A stretch of DNA of 64,000 nucleotides from Epithemia pelagica (GCA_946965045.2 OX337234.1:558001-622000); one strand, 5' to 3'. Shown: positions 40,993 through 53,187, counted from the first letter of the stretch. Numbers and translations: made by a program. Notes: generated from the letters alone by a model not told the origin.

Positions 40993-43900
40993 TTAGGATC
41001 CACCACCACTGCCGCCTCGTCGCATGGATGTTGGAAGCAAGAGCGTTTTGGGAATGGTATGTTTGTGTTCATTGCGTTGCAATTGTTGCAATTGTTGCAA
41101 TTGTTGTTGCATTTGAGGAGACAAGGATGGACCCGAGGCAGGAGTGGTGGTGGTGGCGGCGGCGGGCGCTGTGGCCGAGGGAGACCGTGCCAACGGCATC
41201 ATGCCAGTCGAGGATGGTGATTTCCCGCTGGCATGGGGACTGGATCGCGGAGTCGTGCCACTCGTGGCAACCCTTCCCGCCGACGACGAGGATGCTCCTC
41301 CTGGAGGGGTGGGGAGTCTTCGAGACGCACCGGTCGAAAGGGGTGTCAAGGAACCCATGACGCGTCGCTGCGATTGCAAGGCATGGGACGGTGGCAACGG
41401 AGGAAATCGGGATGGAGGACCTGGCCATCGTCGTCGACGAGGTTGTAACAAGGGTGGTGGTTGGGGCAATCGACGACGTCGCAAGGAAGGCAAATGATCC
41501 CGACGAAGGGACGGCAAGGCACCCAACACATTGGTCGTAGGACGTCCTCCTTGTTGTGGTTGCTGCTGTTTGGACATGGGTCGCTGTGATTGTTGTTGCT
41601 GCTGTTTTTGGGACATGGGTACTTGCTGTGGAGCTGCGGATTGCCGCTGTTGTTGTTGTTGTTGTTGTTGTTGCTCCTGTTGCGAAAACACGGACGACGA
41701 CGAGGCTTGTTTGGTGCGAGTCGTGTTGGTATTACCACCAGAACGGTTGGGAGGAGAAGAATCGACACGGCGGTATTTTGTCCACTGCTGATGCAAGGTA
41801 AAGACAATGAACCATCCCACGAACCACAGCATGGCCGTTGACAAGTACCCAAATCGAGCCAAGGCCAAGGCTTGCCGTTGCCAACCACTGGAAATGTTGT
41901 CAAAGTAATAGTCGTATCCATCCTTTGTATCAGCAAGAATCGCATCTTGACGTTGTCTGGACATCATCATTACCATCCAGTGGACTTCTTGTTCTTGTCG
42001 GTGCGCCCATCGTTCCACTACAGGAAACAACCAAGTACGCCATATCCATTGAACCCAGCCCTGTCGGGAAAAGGAAGTCAAGGCAAGATACCACCACGAA
42101 TAGGATTCTTCGCCACCATTATGGAACGTCGTCCCAAACGGTTCTTCTTGTACCACAAAGGTGGTAACTCCTTCTCCTCCTTGCAGTTCCCCGTCGGTTT
42201 CCATGAGAGGTCGTAAAAAGCCACCCGACATGTTGAGGGTGAGACTGGACGAGGGTGCCGTCACGGCCGGTGCCAAGACGGTGGTGACAATGGTCGGACT
42301 GCTGTAGAGTGCGGTAGAAGAGCCGCCACTGGACGATGATGATAAGAGGATCCACAAGGCCACTTGTCGCATCATGGCGTTCATCCAGGCGCGAGCCATG
42401 CTGATACAATAAATCGCCACGGATGCCGTCACAATCATGATTCGCACGTAGGGATTGTATTGTTGTTGGGGCACTTGTCCATCATTATTATTCTTGGAGG
42501 AGTATGCCATGGCGGTGTTCGGATTTCTCATTGCTTGCTTATTGTGATTGCCATGGTTGACCGGTTGTGTGTGACTCGGCGGTGGGGAGGAGACCACGAC
42601 CAAGACGGCAAAGTAATAGACCAGGAGTGTATCGCACAAGAGAGAATGGACAATGCTGCTGAGTCCCAAGGAAAACCACACGGGCCAGGGGCGCCACAAA
42701 AAAGAGGAAGAGGACAAGGACGATGCTGACAATGTCGTTGTCGTTGTGAGCCAAAACAAGAGGATCCACAAAAGGATCAAGACAGTATTTTGGGTCGGTC
42801 GCGAATGCGTTCGCAACCATACCGTCCATTCTTCCGAAACACGCGACACATGTTGGCGGCACCATTCCTGGGGTGAGGGAGGACCGTACCACCACCTTTG
42901 GAACCGTCGGGTCCAATAGGTCCGAGACGAAAAGGTCATGGAAGGATCGTCGTCCTGGTGCGCTCCATTCTGAGACGAATGGTGTGTGGAATCTTGGTTT
43001 TGAGGCGATGATGTTTGTGAGGGAGGTTGGGATAATGAGGACATGACCGGTTGATCCATGGCGAATCGCACGACCGAATTGGACGAAATGGATCGACAAT
43101 CATCGACACTTTGATTGGCACTCATGGTACCACCACCACCGGAATTGTGGTGGTGATGCGAGTTGTGATGATGATGGTGCGGGCCCGTCGTTGTTGTCGT
43201 CGGTCCGGATGGAGGAGGAGCACTGTGATTCCACAGAGGTGGTCTCCCTCCATAGCCCGTACCGGTAGCAGCAGCTCCTACTGGTACACCAGCTCCACCA
43301 CCACCACAACTACTCCCACCAATGGTACTTACCAAGGTTCGAATGCTATTGTTCATGGCAGCATCTCCAGCGGCATCCAAGACAGACGACGAGGAGGACG
43401 ATGTGGCTCCCGTCGTCGCATGATGATTGGGGTTGGACGCAGCTGCTGCTGCCGCCACCATGAGAGGTTGTGGAACGGTGAGGGAACTGATATTTCCAGG
43501 AGATGCCAAACCGAGAGAGGATGGTGGATGTGTCGGCGATGAAATGGCATCAACTTCGTCTTCTTCTTCAGGGGGAGGATTGTGAAGATTATCGTTTCGT
43601 GCCAGCCGACTCGTACTGCGATTGGTGGGCGGGGGTGTTTGTTGTGGTTGAGCCAAAGTTGACGATTGGTTCAAGGTCGAACCGGGTACCAAGACGACGA
43701 CATTGCCACTTCCCATTTCCTCTTCCAATTGTTCCAATCGCGGTTTGGACGCCAGCCATCTCGGAGAAGAAGAAGAAGAGGGTGAAGAAGAAGAGGCTGG
43801 AGGATCCATTCTGAGCGGATCCTGTTGACGGTTCGGACTATTCGTGTTCCTGGGTTCCGACAATAAGGATTCTGGAAGAGGACGCAACGGCCGGGTGGTC

Positions 43901-44904
43901 GTTGACTCGGACACTGGTTGTTGCGTGGCCAGTTTGGGTGGTGGTAGTGGTGGTGGACGTGGAGAAGCGGACGAAGGTGGCGACAAGGAAACGGTTTCTC
44001 CACTCATGGCACTCGTCACGGGTCGACGACGAATGCCTTTTCGACTCGACGACGATGAGAACCAGAACCACCAAAAGGACATGGCTCCAGTCGCATCAAT
44101 TTGTTCTTGGACGGATGGTTCGGGTGCGGCTTCTGGTTCGTCTAGTAGTGGTTGGGATGCAAGTTGTTGTTCTGCTTGTTGTTCTGCTTGTTGTTGTTCT
44201 GCTTGTTGAGACGCCAAGAGTGGATTGTTTTCATCCACAATAGAATTCTCCGCCCCTGAAATGGTGTCGGGGATTGGATGATCATCCACCGTCTGAAGGG
44301 AGGACGATGGTGGCAATTGTCGCAGCACTCGTTGTCGTCGTTGTTTGCGCAATCGTCGTTGCAGCAGAGCATGAGGATTGTAGTACTGCAGGAGCATGCG
44401 CCAGGGACGATGACGATGACGGTGGTGCACCACTCGAGGTGGTGCTTGTCGTCGTAGCAGTGTTCGGCCCCCAAGGATACCGGGACGCTCCAAGCGAGGC
44501 CAACAAGATGGTTTCCATCGTGTCAAAATGCTCCGGGATGTATTTGTAGTGGCATTGCCCTTGGGAGGAAATCGCAACCAACTGGACCAACTTCGTGTCG
44601 TTTGCAAACTCGAGACATCGAGTCCACCACCAGTGGGGCTATTGGGGGAAGGAGGATCGTCCTGGTGGTTGTCGTGGTGGTGGTGGTGAGTATTGGTATT
44701 CCTACTCGAAGGATGAGAAGGAGGAATAAGGCGTTCGTGGTGTTCCAAAGGGCCTGCAGCGGCCAGAGACTGGAGTTGAGATGAAGAGTTCGTTTGGTTC
44801 TGATTGTTGTTGTAATGACTGGGACTAGTGCTGTGTGCCGAAACGACAAAGCCTTCCTCGGTCGTTGCTGTATTTCCCTTGAGGAATTTGAAGAGTGTAT
44901 TCAT
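40993..44904 (-). CDS. Low-complexity multi-pass membrane protein, unknown
   Basis: About 1303 residues from MNTLFKFLKGNTATTEEG (ATG 44902-44904). The frame is open further upstream but without ATG, running into tandem repeats. The N-terminal ~700 residues are disordered (Ser, Pro, Gln, Asn, His). The middle has hydrophobic segments NTVLILLWILLFWLTTTTTL, VWFSLGLSSIVHSLLCDTLL, VYYFAVLVVV, YVRIMIVTASVAIYCISM and, later, YLSTAMLWFVGWFIVFTL. The C-terminus is Gln-rich with two polyQ runs (near 41580-41620 and 41640-41690) followed by basic Ser/Pro-rich sequence. No family recognised. The pattern of clustered membrane segments between long disordered arms suggests an endomembrane scaffold, but that is speculation. 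It is intronless. Confidence 0.6.
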   Translation of the reverse strand: MNTLFKFLKGNTATTEEGFVVSAHSTSPSHYNNNQNQTNSSSQLQSLAAAGPLEHHERLIPPSHPSSRNTNTHHHHHDNHQDDPPSPNSPTGGGLDVSSLQTTRSWSSWLRFPPKGNATTNTSRSILTRWKPSCWPRLERPGILGGRTLLRRQAPPRVVHHRHRHRPWRMLLQYYNPHALLQRRLRKQRRQRVLRQLPPSSSLQTVDDHPIPDTISGAENSIVDENNPLLASQQAEQQQAEQQAEQQLASQPLLDEPEAAPEPSVQEQIDATGAMSFWWFWFSSSSSRKGIRRRPVTSAMSGETVSLSPPSSASPRPPPLPPPKLATQQPVSESTTTRPLRPLPESLLSEPRNTNSPNRQQDPLRMDPPASSSSPSSSSSPRWLASKPRLEQLEEEMGSGNVVVLVPGSTLNQSSTLAQPQQTPPPTNRSTSRLARNDNLHNPPPEEEDEVDAISSPTHPPSSLGLASPGNISSLTVPQPLMVAAAAAASNPNHHATTGATSSSSSSVLDAAGDAAMNNSIRTLVSTIGGSSCGGGGAGVPVGAAATGTGYGGRPPLWNHSAPPPSGPTTTTTGPHHHHHNSHHHHNSGGGGTMSANQSVDDCRSISSNSVVRFAMDQPVMSSLSQPPSQTSSPQNQDSTHHSSQNGAHQDDDPSMTFSSRTYWTRRFQRWWYGPPSPQEWCRQHVSRVSEEWTVWLRTHSRPTQNTVLILLWILLFWLTTTTTLSASSLSSSSFLWRPWPVWFSLGLSSIVHSLLCDTLLVYYFAVLVVVSSPPPSHTQPVNHGNHNKQAMRNPNTAMAYSSKNNNDGQVPQQQYNPYVRIMIVTASVAIYCISMARAWMNAMMRQVALWILLSSSSSGGSSTALYSSPTIVTTVLAPAVTAPSSSLTLNMSGGFLRPLMETDGELQGGEGVTTFVVQEEPFGTTFHNGGEESYSWWYLALTSFSRQGWVQWIWRTWLFPVVERWAHRQEQEVHWMVMMMSRQRQDAILADTKDGYDYYFDNISSGWQRQALALARFGYLSTAMLWFVGWFIVFTLHQQWTKYRRVDSSPPNRSGGNTNTTRTKQASSSSVFSQQEQQQQQQQQQRQSAAPQQVPMSQKQQQQQSQRPMSKQQQPQQGGRPTTNVLGALPSLRRDHLPSLRRRRLPQPPPLLQPRRRRWPGPPSRFPPLPPSHALQSQRRVMGSLTPLSTGASRRLPTPPGGASSSSAGRVATSGTTPRSSPHASGKSPSSTGMMPLARSPSATAPAAATTTTPASGPSLSPQMQQQLQQLQQLQRNEHKHTIPKTLLLPTSMRRGGSGGGS

Positions 44905-45056
44905 CCTGTTTGGTTTGTGTACAAGAATCCCTAATTCTCTGCTTGGTCGAGTCAAGTTTGCTGTACCCTTTCGTTGTCCGAATGGTGCTGCCAAAGACAA
45001 ACCAGGATCGAATGTCTCTTCAATCGCCGCCGCAGTCTCGAGATTGTCCTCTGGTT

Positions 45057-45420
45057 GTACACACACACACGCAAGGCACGGTTCGATGCGTTGCAGTGGT
45101 GCTTGTTGTAGTTTCCCAAAGTATCACGCACACCAACAAAACAGTCCTTGTAGTATCTATATATAGAGAGTCTTGGCGTACACACACACACGCAAGGCAC
45201 GGTTCGATGCGTTGCAGTGGTGCTTGTTGTAGTTTCCCAAAGTATCACGCACACCAACAAAACAGTCCTTGTAGTATCTATATATAGAGAGTCTTGGCGT
45301 ACACACACACTCAAGGCACGGTTCGATGCGTTGCAGTGGTGCTTGTTGTAGTTTCCCAAAGTATCACGCACACCAACAAAACAGTCCTTGTAGTATCTAT
45401 ATATAGAGAGTCTTGGCGTA
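45057..45420. repeat. Three ~121 bp tandem repeats with TATA-like core
   Basis: Copies start at 45057, 45178 and 45299, each beginning GTACACACAC and ending AGAGTCTTGGC. They are nearly identical apart from the CA run length. Each contains CTATATATAG near its end, a palindromic TATA-like core. They lie 150-510 bp upstream of the membrane protein gene read leftward, so they could be three successive core promoters. An (AATC)n run follows at about 45435-45457. Confidence 0.8.
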
Positions 45421-48400
45421 GCTTTTGTGGTGAATCAATCAATCAATCAATCAATCGTCCTTGGTGTTCCCCCAAAGACAACCGAGTCGTCCACCCAAGA
45501 CAGTAGCCCTGTTCCATCCAGCGAAACAAGGCGCTTTTAGGAGAGAAAGGAGGAGCACTGAGAGAGATCCAGAGAGAAAGATACTCCTGTCTGCGTTGGT
45601 TTGGTCGATCAAAGAGAGAGATGGAGGAATTCTTTGTCTTTGGAGAGAAATGGGCGCCAAATTCCGAGCCACACTCCAGTCGCTGTTCCAAAGAGAGCAG
45701 ATCACGATTGGCAGATTGCGGCGGAACAGTCACACCCAAGCGCACCGAAGATTCTTCATGAAACATTGCTTAATTGCAATTAAAACATTTCATTCGCTGA
45801 GAATTGTTACACAGCCAATGACCATGCCTCTAGCGATTATCGAGCGAGAGGATATAATAGCGACTTTTGTCGATTTCTCTGTGTCCGCCATGCCGACGAG
45901 TCCAATGCCGTGACGATGACCCCTTGTCTAGATTAGAGCCTCTCATTGGATCTAATATTACCCCTATAGAGAGTTTCGGCCCTTCTCATCCTTTTTTACT
46001 GCTACTCCTATCCTTGTGAAACATATCGATCTCGCATCCTCAGGCCCATAGCAAAGGTAGATCCGTTGTAGATCCACCCCTTATATTCACCCCTTTTCAA
46101 ATTCCCCCACAATTCTGATACGCCTCCTGTCGACACGCCCACCCAAGAATCACGGATGACAACGGTTGATTGACAGTTTTTCGTACAAAGCCCTGCACTC
46201 TTCTCCGCGACTGAATGTTCCAGATCCAGCCATCCTGTACAGAATGCTTAATACTGGCTATTCGTCATTCATTCGGCTCTTCAAAGTCCTCCTATGCAAA
46301 TTGGTAGTTTAACTACGAGTAAGTTTATTGCTGAGGGCTGAGGGTGGACGACGAGAAGTTGGGGACGACGAGGGGCAGTAACGACGAGAAGGGCTATAGC
46401 GACGAGGAGTGGACTGCCCTCCGTAAATCCGCGAAAGCGGATTGGAGGGGCATTCCACGACGAGAAGCTATAGCCCGACGAGAAGTTACGCCCCGAGAAG
46501 TGCCCCAACGACGAGGAGTCACCCGGGGCAATAAACTTATGTATGCTTCCTTTGTCGCGAGGAGTCGTGCCAAACGCGCGGCGTGACACTAGGTAATCTT
46601 TCATTGTTCCTAAATGACCCCGTCACTTAAGTGATTTCATCGGATGACATCGGATGAAGTTTAACGCTTGTTCTCTAAATACAATTGTCTCTCATTTATT
46701 ACATGCCAATCAAACTCCGAGGCGTCCTTCTTGTATAAATAATACAAGACGAGTAGAGAAATCTACGTACGTGCTAGTACAAGTAGTACTTACGAGTACC
46801 CCCAACCCCCAACCCTCAACCAGAACCACTGATAACACGACACACGACACACTCCCGATTAAGCACACCCAGTTTTTTAGTCCGGTCGCTCTTCGCGACC
46901 AACATTTTCATTTTCGTGTTTTTGCGTTTTTGATGAAAATTTCTGGTCAAAATGAAAATGATCACGCCGGCCTTCTGGGTCACCCTTTTGAAATCTTGTG
47001 AGCAGACGTGCGCGCTTTGACCGTTGGTCTTCGTTCGGCGTCACTTTCACTTTCCCCTGTCTGTTGTCTGTTCAAAGTTCCAACCCACACAATTTTTCTC
47101 TTCTCCCTCTTTCTCATGGACAATGGACAATGGACATGCACCATGACCATGCATTCTCTATCATGCATACCACTGTCATTTTTGACATGAATAGACCATA
47201 GATAGAGTTTGGCTGTGCCCCCATCCCTCCTTTTTTGTGTTGTTTTTCTCCTGTAGTCCTCGGTTTAAAAGCACACCCTCATCCACAACACCTTGTCTAT
47301 GCCGTAGGCATGTCTCTTTGCAAGCAATTGTGACCTTGACCTAAAACTACACCCTACACCCCTATTTGGAATGACTCTCTTCGTGCTTTTGTTATGGAGC
47401 ATGCAGAGTCCCAAATGCTGCTCGAAACACAAGCATGCTCCGGGCAAAAAAAGAACAAGAGGAGCAAGTCGACAACACAAGCAACTGAAGACTCAAACTG
47501 AGCAACAGATGAGAAATGGATGGTTTGCACCACTAATTCTATCTCACTGAGCTTTAAAACTCTATTGAATACTAAAAGAATCCTACAATTCATTTTAGCT
47601 GCCGCCCATTGTATGGACCAAAAATGGATGTTATACGGCACAAACGCATGGCACTATGGCAAAGAAGTGAGAGAACCTATCCCAAACCATTGTCCAATTC
47701 CAATGCAGGGGTTAAACTATGTGGAACTTACCATGCTGACAAAGATGAGATGCTCAGTGACGAAGCATGAGGTCGTTTTGGTGTTGTTGTTGGTTTGGTC
47801 GTTGCCTCATTTTGTTTTCTGCGTGGATTTTGTGGCCTCCAACAACATTCTTTCGAGTCTTGTTCAGCAGAACGCCTGTCAACTTCCAACTGCCATATCA
47901 CGCAAGCCTTTCCAGACGGATGTGAAATTTTTTTTTAGACAAGATGGAGTTTTTGGTGAGCGGGACAGACCATGAAAGAGTTGACAGGCAGACCACTGGT
48001 GCCAAAAAACTGGGTGTGCTTAATCGGGAGTCACAAGAAACAACACACATACTCGTAGAGCACTCATCATGAACACAATGGGAAAGTCTACCATGGTGAG
48101 TCATCCTCTGGCCTCCAGGAGGATGCATTCTTGTCCTCTGTGTCTGTTGTTGTTGGTGGTGGATTGTTGCGTGTTGCGAACCTCTGTCCATTCCTGTCCT
48201 TTTTGCCTCGTCCTTTGGCTCGTCTGCTTTTGGTTCCTCTTTTCGTTTCGGTCTTTGATTTTAGTGCACCGCGCTAGTTTTTCTGTAGGTGCTACTTTTT
48301 GTCGGTGCTACTTTTTCTTTTCCCGGGCTATTTTAAATGTATACACTAGAATAAAAAATCGTCGTACAATAAATTTTTGGGCTTATCTATTTTGGGGTGT

Positions 48401-48876
48401 GAGTAGGGAAAGGCACGATGAGGAGTGATAAAGGTAGCGTGTTAAGTCTCACGTCTTCGCATTCTTGGTTGCCCCTCATCTATGCCCCTCTTTCGTCGAG
48501 ACATTGTTGTAGAAGTACGAGTAGGTCACGTCACTGGCATTACTTCGGCCAGACTTGACGTGTCAAAATGTGACGAAATAGTGACTTCGTGTAATGTAAT
48601 GTAAAATGTGATGAGGTACTGTAGTCAAACTTGTGACGGAGTATAGGTATTCCCCAATAACATGTATTTCTCATGCCCACATCCCACCTGCTGCACTGTC
48701 TTCGTAAAAGACTTTATCCTCTTCGATTGTGTGGCAGACAGCAACGGTTCCAGGTGCTCAGGTCCGTATGTAGGTGTGTTGCAAGCCGTTTAGGTTTTCG
48801 CTCTTTTTCTGACTGCAGTGCTTGTCTTGTGCTTGTTTTCTTCTCTCCCTGCACTCTGCCTATTCTCATTCTCTAG
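45421..48876. other. Long intergenic region, possible upstream exon
   Basis: No gene supported over ~3.4 kb. Features seen: GA-rich patches, repeated CGACGAGAAG-like words at about 46345-46510, and two short frames with signal-peptide-like starts (about 47750-47975 and 48069-48180, with HSCPLCLLLLVVDCC). Either could be the missing first exon of the receptor gene to the right, but no splice pair could be fixed. Confidence 0.4.
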
Positions 48877-48919
48877 TATTGCACTTGCTCCGGGATTCTC
48901 AACCCTTTCACGTTTTCAG

Positions 48920-50812
48920 ATTTCAGATTCCAAGTCTCGACCGTTCAAACCTTGTTGGCCTATATTGCCAAACGCAATGCCCAAAATCCAAATTGTCAAT
49001 ATCCACCACCAAATGGCACCAACAACGACAAGAACCTCTTTGATCAATGGGTGGACGACTTGGAGCCTCTCTTTGCCGAATATCAAACCATCAACAACAC
49101 CATGGCCGACAAGGACTCGGACCATCCACCCTTTTGTTGGATTCCCATTCTCTTGTATGCCGATGTCCAATCCAATTTGCAAACCTTGTCGCACGACATG
49201 CTGCTAACAACAAATGATTTGGCACCGGCCTTGATAGTCGATTTGGAAGCGCATTATCCACCCTTGAATCAACCACGACCCTTGCAGGAGGTATTCGAAA
49301 AGAACCCACTGGAGAATACGACGGACAGCAGCAGCAGCAGTAGTAGTAGCAGTACCCAAACGTGGTTTCTTAGCATGGAATTGGACTCGTCCGTCTATCA
49401 TCATTCCATTTTGACGGTGCAGGATGAACCTCTGGACTATGATTTGTCGTCGTCATCGCCATGGCCCGTGTTGGATCACGTGCAATTGATTCATCATGAC
49501 TTGAATGTCTCCCTCCCACCCGTCTCGCTGGAACAAGACAATTCGGATCCCATGGGCACCACCAACACCACCAGCAATCACACCACGACCGAGACGACTC
49601 CTTCGGTCCGCGATGCCTTGTACAATACGACCCTGACCGCCTTGGCGAATTTGGCCCAACAAGCGCAAATTCACGATCCTTCCGTGGCCCGTCAGACGGC
49701 CGCCATGCCCGTGCAACGACACGGCAATTATCGACGGTGCAAGGCCGGACCGTGTGAATCGGCCAGTTTGTACCTCGATGCCCTCCAATGGTATACCCAG
49801 GCCGACGTGAGTTTTGGCAATAGTGGAGGATATCGCGGCAAGGGATGGCCGGCGGCTTTGGGCGGAACCAATTCGTCGTCGGGCATTCGCATTTCCAATT
49901 TGTGGGATTTGTTGCCCTTTCCCAATACCGTGTGTACCGGTGTCATGACGGGCGTCTCCTTGTTTCGAGCCTTTAATTATTCCATTGCCATGGCTACTTT
50001 TGAGGGACACAATACCGATTTGGGCGGACTGTTGCTCCAAGTTTCGGGCCTGCGATTGACGTACAAGACCCAACTCCATCGTGGCAGGGGACGACGAAAA
50101 GGTGGACCGGGCAATAGCACCACTCTGTCGACGGCTGCCTCGTGGCAACGGACGCGATTGATTCAAATGGAAGTCTGGAACAAGGTCACGCAACAATTTG
50201 AACCACTGCAGCGATTGCAATTGTACAAATTTGCCACGGATAGTTACATGTGTACCGGACACGAACAATTTCGAGACTTTTGGAGTCGAGCGCAATTGCA
50301 ATTTCCTGGAGAAGTACCGGGAACCTTGGATCCCTCGGCCGTCTTGCAACAAGAAATTGTCGCCGATTACTTGTGGACCAATTATGGGAGTCTCAATCAG
50401 ACCTATCAACCCACGGTCCAAGATCGCATGATCAATGATACCACGGCCACGGCATCGCAACTCTGGAACTTTGTCCAAACGCCCAATTCCTGTGATGGCT
50501 CTTTGGAATATTGGAATGCCGAAACCTTTTCCTGTGTATCCTGTCCTCCCCAACCCACCTCGGGTGTTGTCTTTCTCAAGGAAAGCTTGGAATTGGAAGG
50601 ACAAGTGGGAGGCCGCAATGTCGTGGTTGTTCGGCCAGCCGTACGGAGTGACGATGAATTTAAGGCGCCGTCAACGAGCACCACGATTTCCTCAACGGCG
50701 ACCATTTCACTCGTCAATACCTTGTCGCACAATGTGACGGTCATTACCAAGTCGCTTCCCTTTTGGTTAAACATTTCCGTGTCCAAACAGCCCACCAATG
50801 CGCAGCAGCAGC

Positions 50813-50847
<35 letters not shown>

Positions 50848-52560
50848 CCAGTATCATCGATTCCCGATGGGTCGTTTACGACGTCCACCTTTGCATCGAC
50901 CAATACGACGGATTCTCCTGGCAATCGAGGCAATCCACGCAACTACAATGAGGAGGATCCATCACTTTCCAACTCGACGGGAAATGTCTTGATGCCTGAT
51001 ATGGCACCGGGTCAAGAAGTCACCCTAGATGTCCAAGTGGATTGGGCCGTGTTGGAACCAGGAACGGCGACGGGGTCGGCCATTTTTGGTTTCTTGTTGG
51101 GAACGGATGAAGGTTCCAGTAGTAGTGAGAGTGCGTGTGTTCGTCCCGATGCCAAATTTGATTTGATTGTACGGGTCAATCACCCGGAAAATCTCAATCA
51201 ACTGGGAAATGTTCGCTACTTTGGATGGATTGGAGCGGCCATTATTATTCTCACGGCCCTGTGTTCCATTGCCTGGGTCGTTATGAATCGTCAAACCAGG
51301 ATTGTACGAACCTTGCAACCACTCTTTTTAGTCACCATTTCCGTGGGCGTGTTGGTCATGGGAAGTGCCTTGATTCCACTGGGATGGGACGATGAAATTG
51401 CCTCGGCGGAAGCTTGTGGAAGAGCCTGTATGGCCTTTCCGTGGCTGTTGAGTATGGGGTTTACCATTGCCATGTCGGCTCTCTTTTCCAAACTTTGGAG
51501 AATCAACAAACTCTTTCAAAGCGCCCATGATTTACGACGAATTCAAGTTCGGGAAAAGGATGTCCTGGGTCCTTTTGCAGTCTTGTTTGGGCTCAACTTT
51601 GTCGCTCTCTTGCTGTGGACCTTGTTGGATCCACTGCAATGGGAACGGAGCGAAATCGATGGCCGACCAAGCAGTCACAATCAAAGTTATGGCGCCTGTC
51701 GTAGTACGCATGGTCCGGCTTCGACGGCCATGATTGTCGTGGTGGGTGTGGTGAATGTATCGGCCTTTTGCGTGGCCTGTTATCAAGCCTTTTGTGCCCG
51801 CAATGTCAGTGACGAATTTAGTGAAAGCCGCAGTTTGGGCGTGGCCCTGTTCAGTTGGGTCCAACTCTTGCTCGTGGGTGTCCCCGTCCTCTTTTTGATT
51901 GACGAAGACAATCCTTCGGCTCGATACTTTATCACGGCCGGCTTGACCTTTGCCTTTTGCATGTCCATGTTGTTGCTCATTTACGTGCCCATTTTCATTC
52001 AAAAGAAAAAGGCCGAACGACGAGCCAAAGAACAGGCGCATCCCATCAGCTCGTATTGTCGACCCCGGATCTTGTCCCATTCCTCTTCGGAAGATTCGCA
52101 TAGCAGTGGCATGGCGTCGACGGCGCGATTGGGTTCTTCGGGAAGCCTCTCCTCCGCAAACACGGCTAGTCACATGCGCAACAGCAATCCCAACAGTCAC
52201 CACCTTCCCGGGAGCCATCGGAGTATTCAATTTTCCATCAACAATGTGGGAAGCACGAGAATATCGGGCATGGCCATGGATATGAAGCAATATGCCAACG
52301 ATTTGTTAAAGCGGTTACCCTCCTTGAATGAAGGAAGCTTATCGGACGATGACTCCCAACAAGAAGAAGAAGATGTGGATCATTCGTTGAATAATAGACG
52401 AACTTCCGAAGTCTTTTCTTCCGAAGGACAGTATTCCAAGGAATCTACCGTTACGAATCATAGCCACGCTTCGTCGTCCGAGAATCCGAACCAGCAGGAT
52501 GGTAGTGGTGATGATGATACTGTCGATGAATATCTACCTGATTCGGTGTTAAAGATATGA
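48920..52560 (+). CDS. Chimeric receptor: 5'-nucleotidase C-terminal domain + class C GPCR
   Basis: About 1210 residues, 5' end incomplete: the frame opens after a TAG at 48874 and begins at a likely acceptor (ACGTTTTCAG at 48910-48919), with no ATG at a suitable place. Counting from 48952, residues ~250-385 match the 5'-nucleotidase (UshA) C-terminal domain: GNYRRCKAGPCESA, VSFGNSGGYRGKGW, LWDLLPFPNTVCTGVMTGVS, LLQVSGLRLTYK. No metallophosphatase motifs (GNHE) are visible before it. A Cys-rich piece (NAETFSCVSCPPQP) and a polyQ run follow. Residues ~750-1020 form seven hydrophobic helices with class C (GABA-B-like) features: QPLFLVTISVGVLVMGS, SALFSKLWRINKLF, LIYVPIFIQKKK. The tail is Ser-rich and acidic. 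Likely a plasma-membrane receptor in which the nucleotidase fold senses a nucleoside-type ligand; ligand and coupling are inference. Confidence 0.78.
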
Positions 52561-52608
52561 ACACACACTGTTGTTGGAGAGCAATCACAGATCCAAACTA
52601 GAAGAAGT

Positions 52609-53187
52609 GTGTCGCTGTCGACCAATAATGATTCTTCATCCGCCATTTGGTTGCAATGGCGCAATACCATGGCCACCTTTGGTCTCAATTGTCTGTTGCA
52701 TGTGGCATGGTGGGGCCAGGTGAGTGCAGGAACCTGGGCCTGGGAGTACAGGTGGGTGTTGCTCGTGGCACCCGCACTCGGCTTGCCCTTGGACAATCAT
52801 GCCTTGATTCCCTTGTTTCAGCTTTCCAAGAAATACGAACAAGACGACACCTGTCCTATGCAAACTGTGGGGTGGTCACAACGCCGACTCTTGTATCATG
52901 GAACGAGTTTGGTCGCCTTACAAGCCATGGCTGCTTGGTTGATGCCCTTGTTTTTGAAAGCTCAAGACAGGCCCTCTTGCAAACAGGACGCTTTTCCAAG
53001 TAGGTTTGGATGGACAGAGAATCAATCATATCTGGTTCCAACCCCAATAATTGGACAGGATTGGTTCAAAGCCTCTTGTGCGTCTGATGGAAAGCAGTGC
53101 ACTCGTCGACGCCAAGACGAGTGTGGCTCTTTGTGGTTTCATTGTTTCGTGCAAGGGTTGTGCAAGCGAAGGATGGGTCAAGACTGA
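52609..53187 (+). CDS. Possible membrane protein fragment, unknown
   Basis: The frame encodes hydrophobic stretches (NTMATFGLNCLLHVAWWG, WVLLVAPALGLPL, GTSLVALQAMAAWLMPLFL) and lies right after the receptor stop. It has no ATG before residue ~22 and a GGTGAGTGCAG donor-like site inside. It may be the 3' part of a separate small membrane protein or a decayed gene. Not recognised. Confidence 0.25.
   Translation: MSLSTNNDSSSAIWLQWRNTMATFGLNCLLHVAWWGQVSAGTWAWEYRWVLLVAPALGLPLDNHALIPLFQLSKKYEQDDTCPMQTVGWSQRRLLYHGTSLVALQAMAAWLMPLFLKAQDRPSCKQDAFPSRFGWTENQSYLVPTPIIGQDWFKASCASDGKQCTRRRQDECGSLWFHCFVQGLCKRRMGQD

Noticed and set aside
45461-45913. 150-codon plus-strand frame
   Set aside because: No motif, unusual composition, no homology recognised; likely chance.
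46344-46586. Arg/Glu-rich frame with repeated GACGAGAAG words
   Set aside because: Simple-sequence origin; no start context or family.
49453-50604. Long minus-strand frame (383 codons) inside the receptor gene
   Set aside because: Antisense shadow of the nucleotidase-like region; no recognisable motif, and the plus-strand frame is clearly the conserved one.
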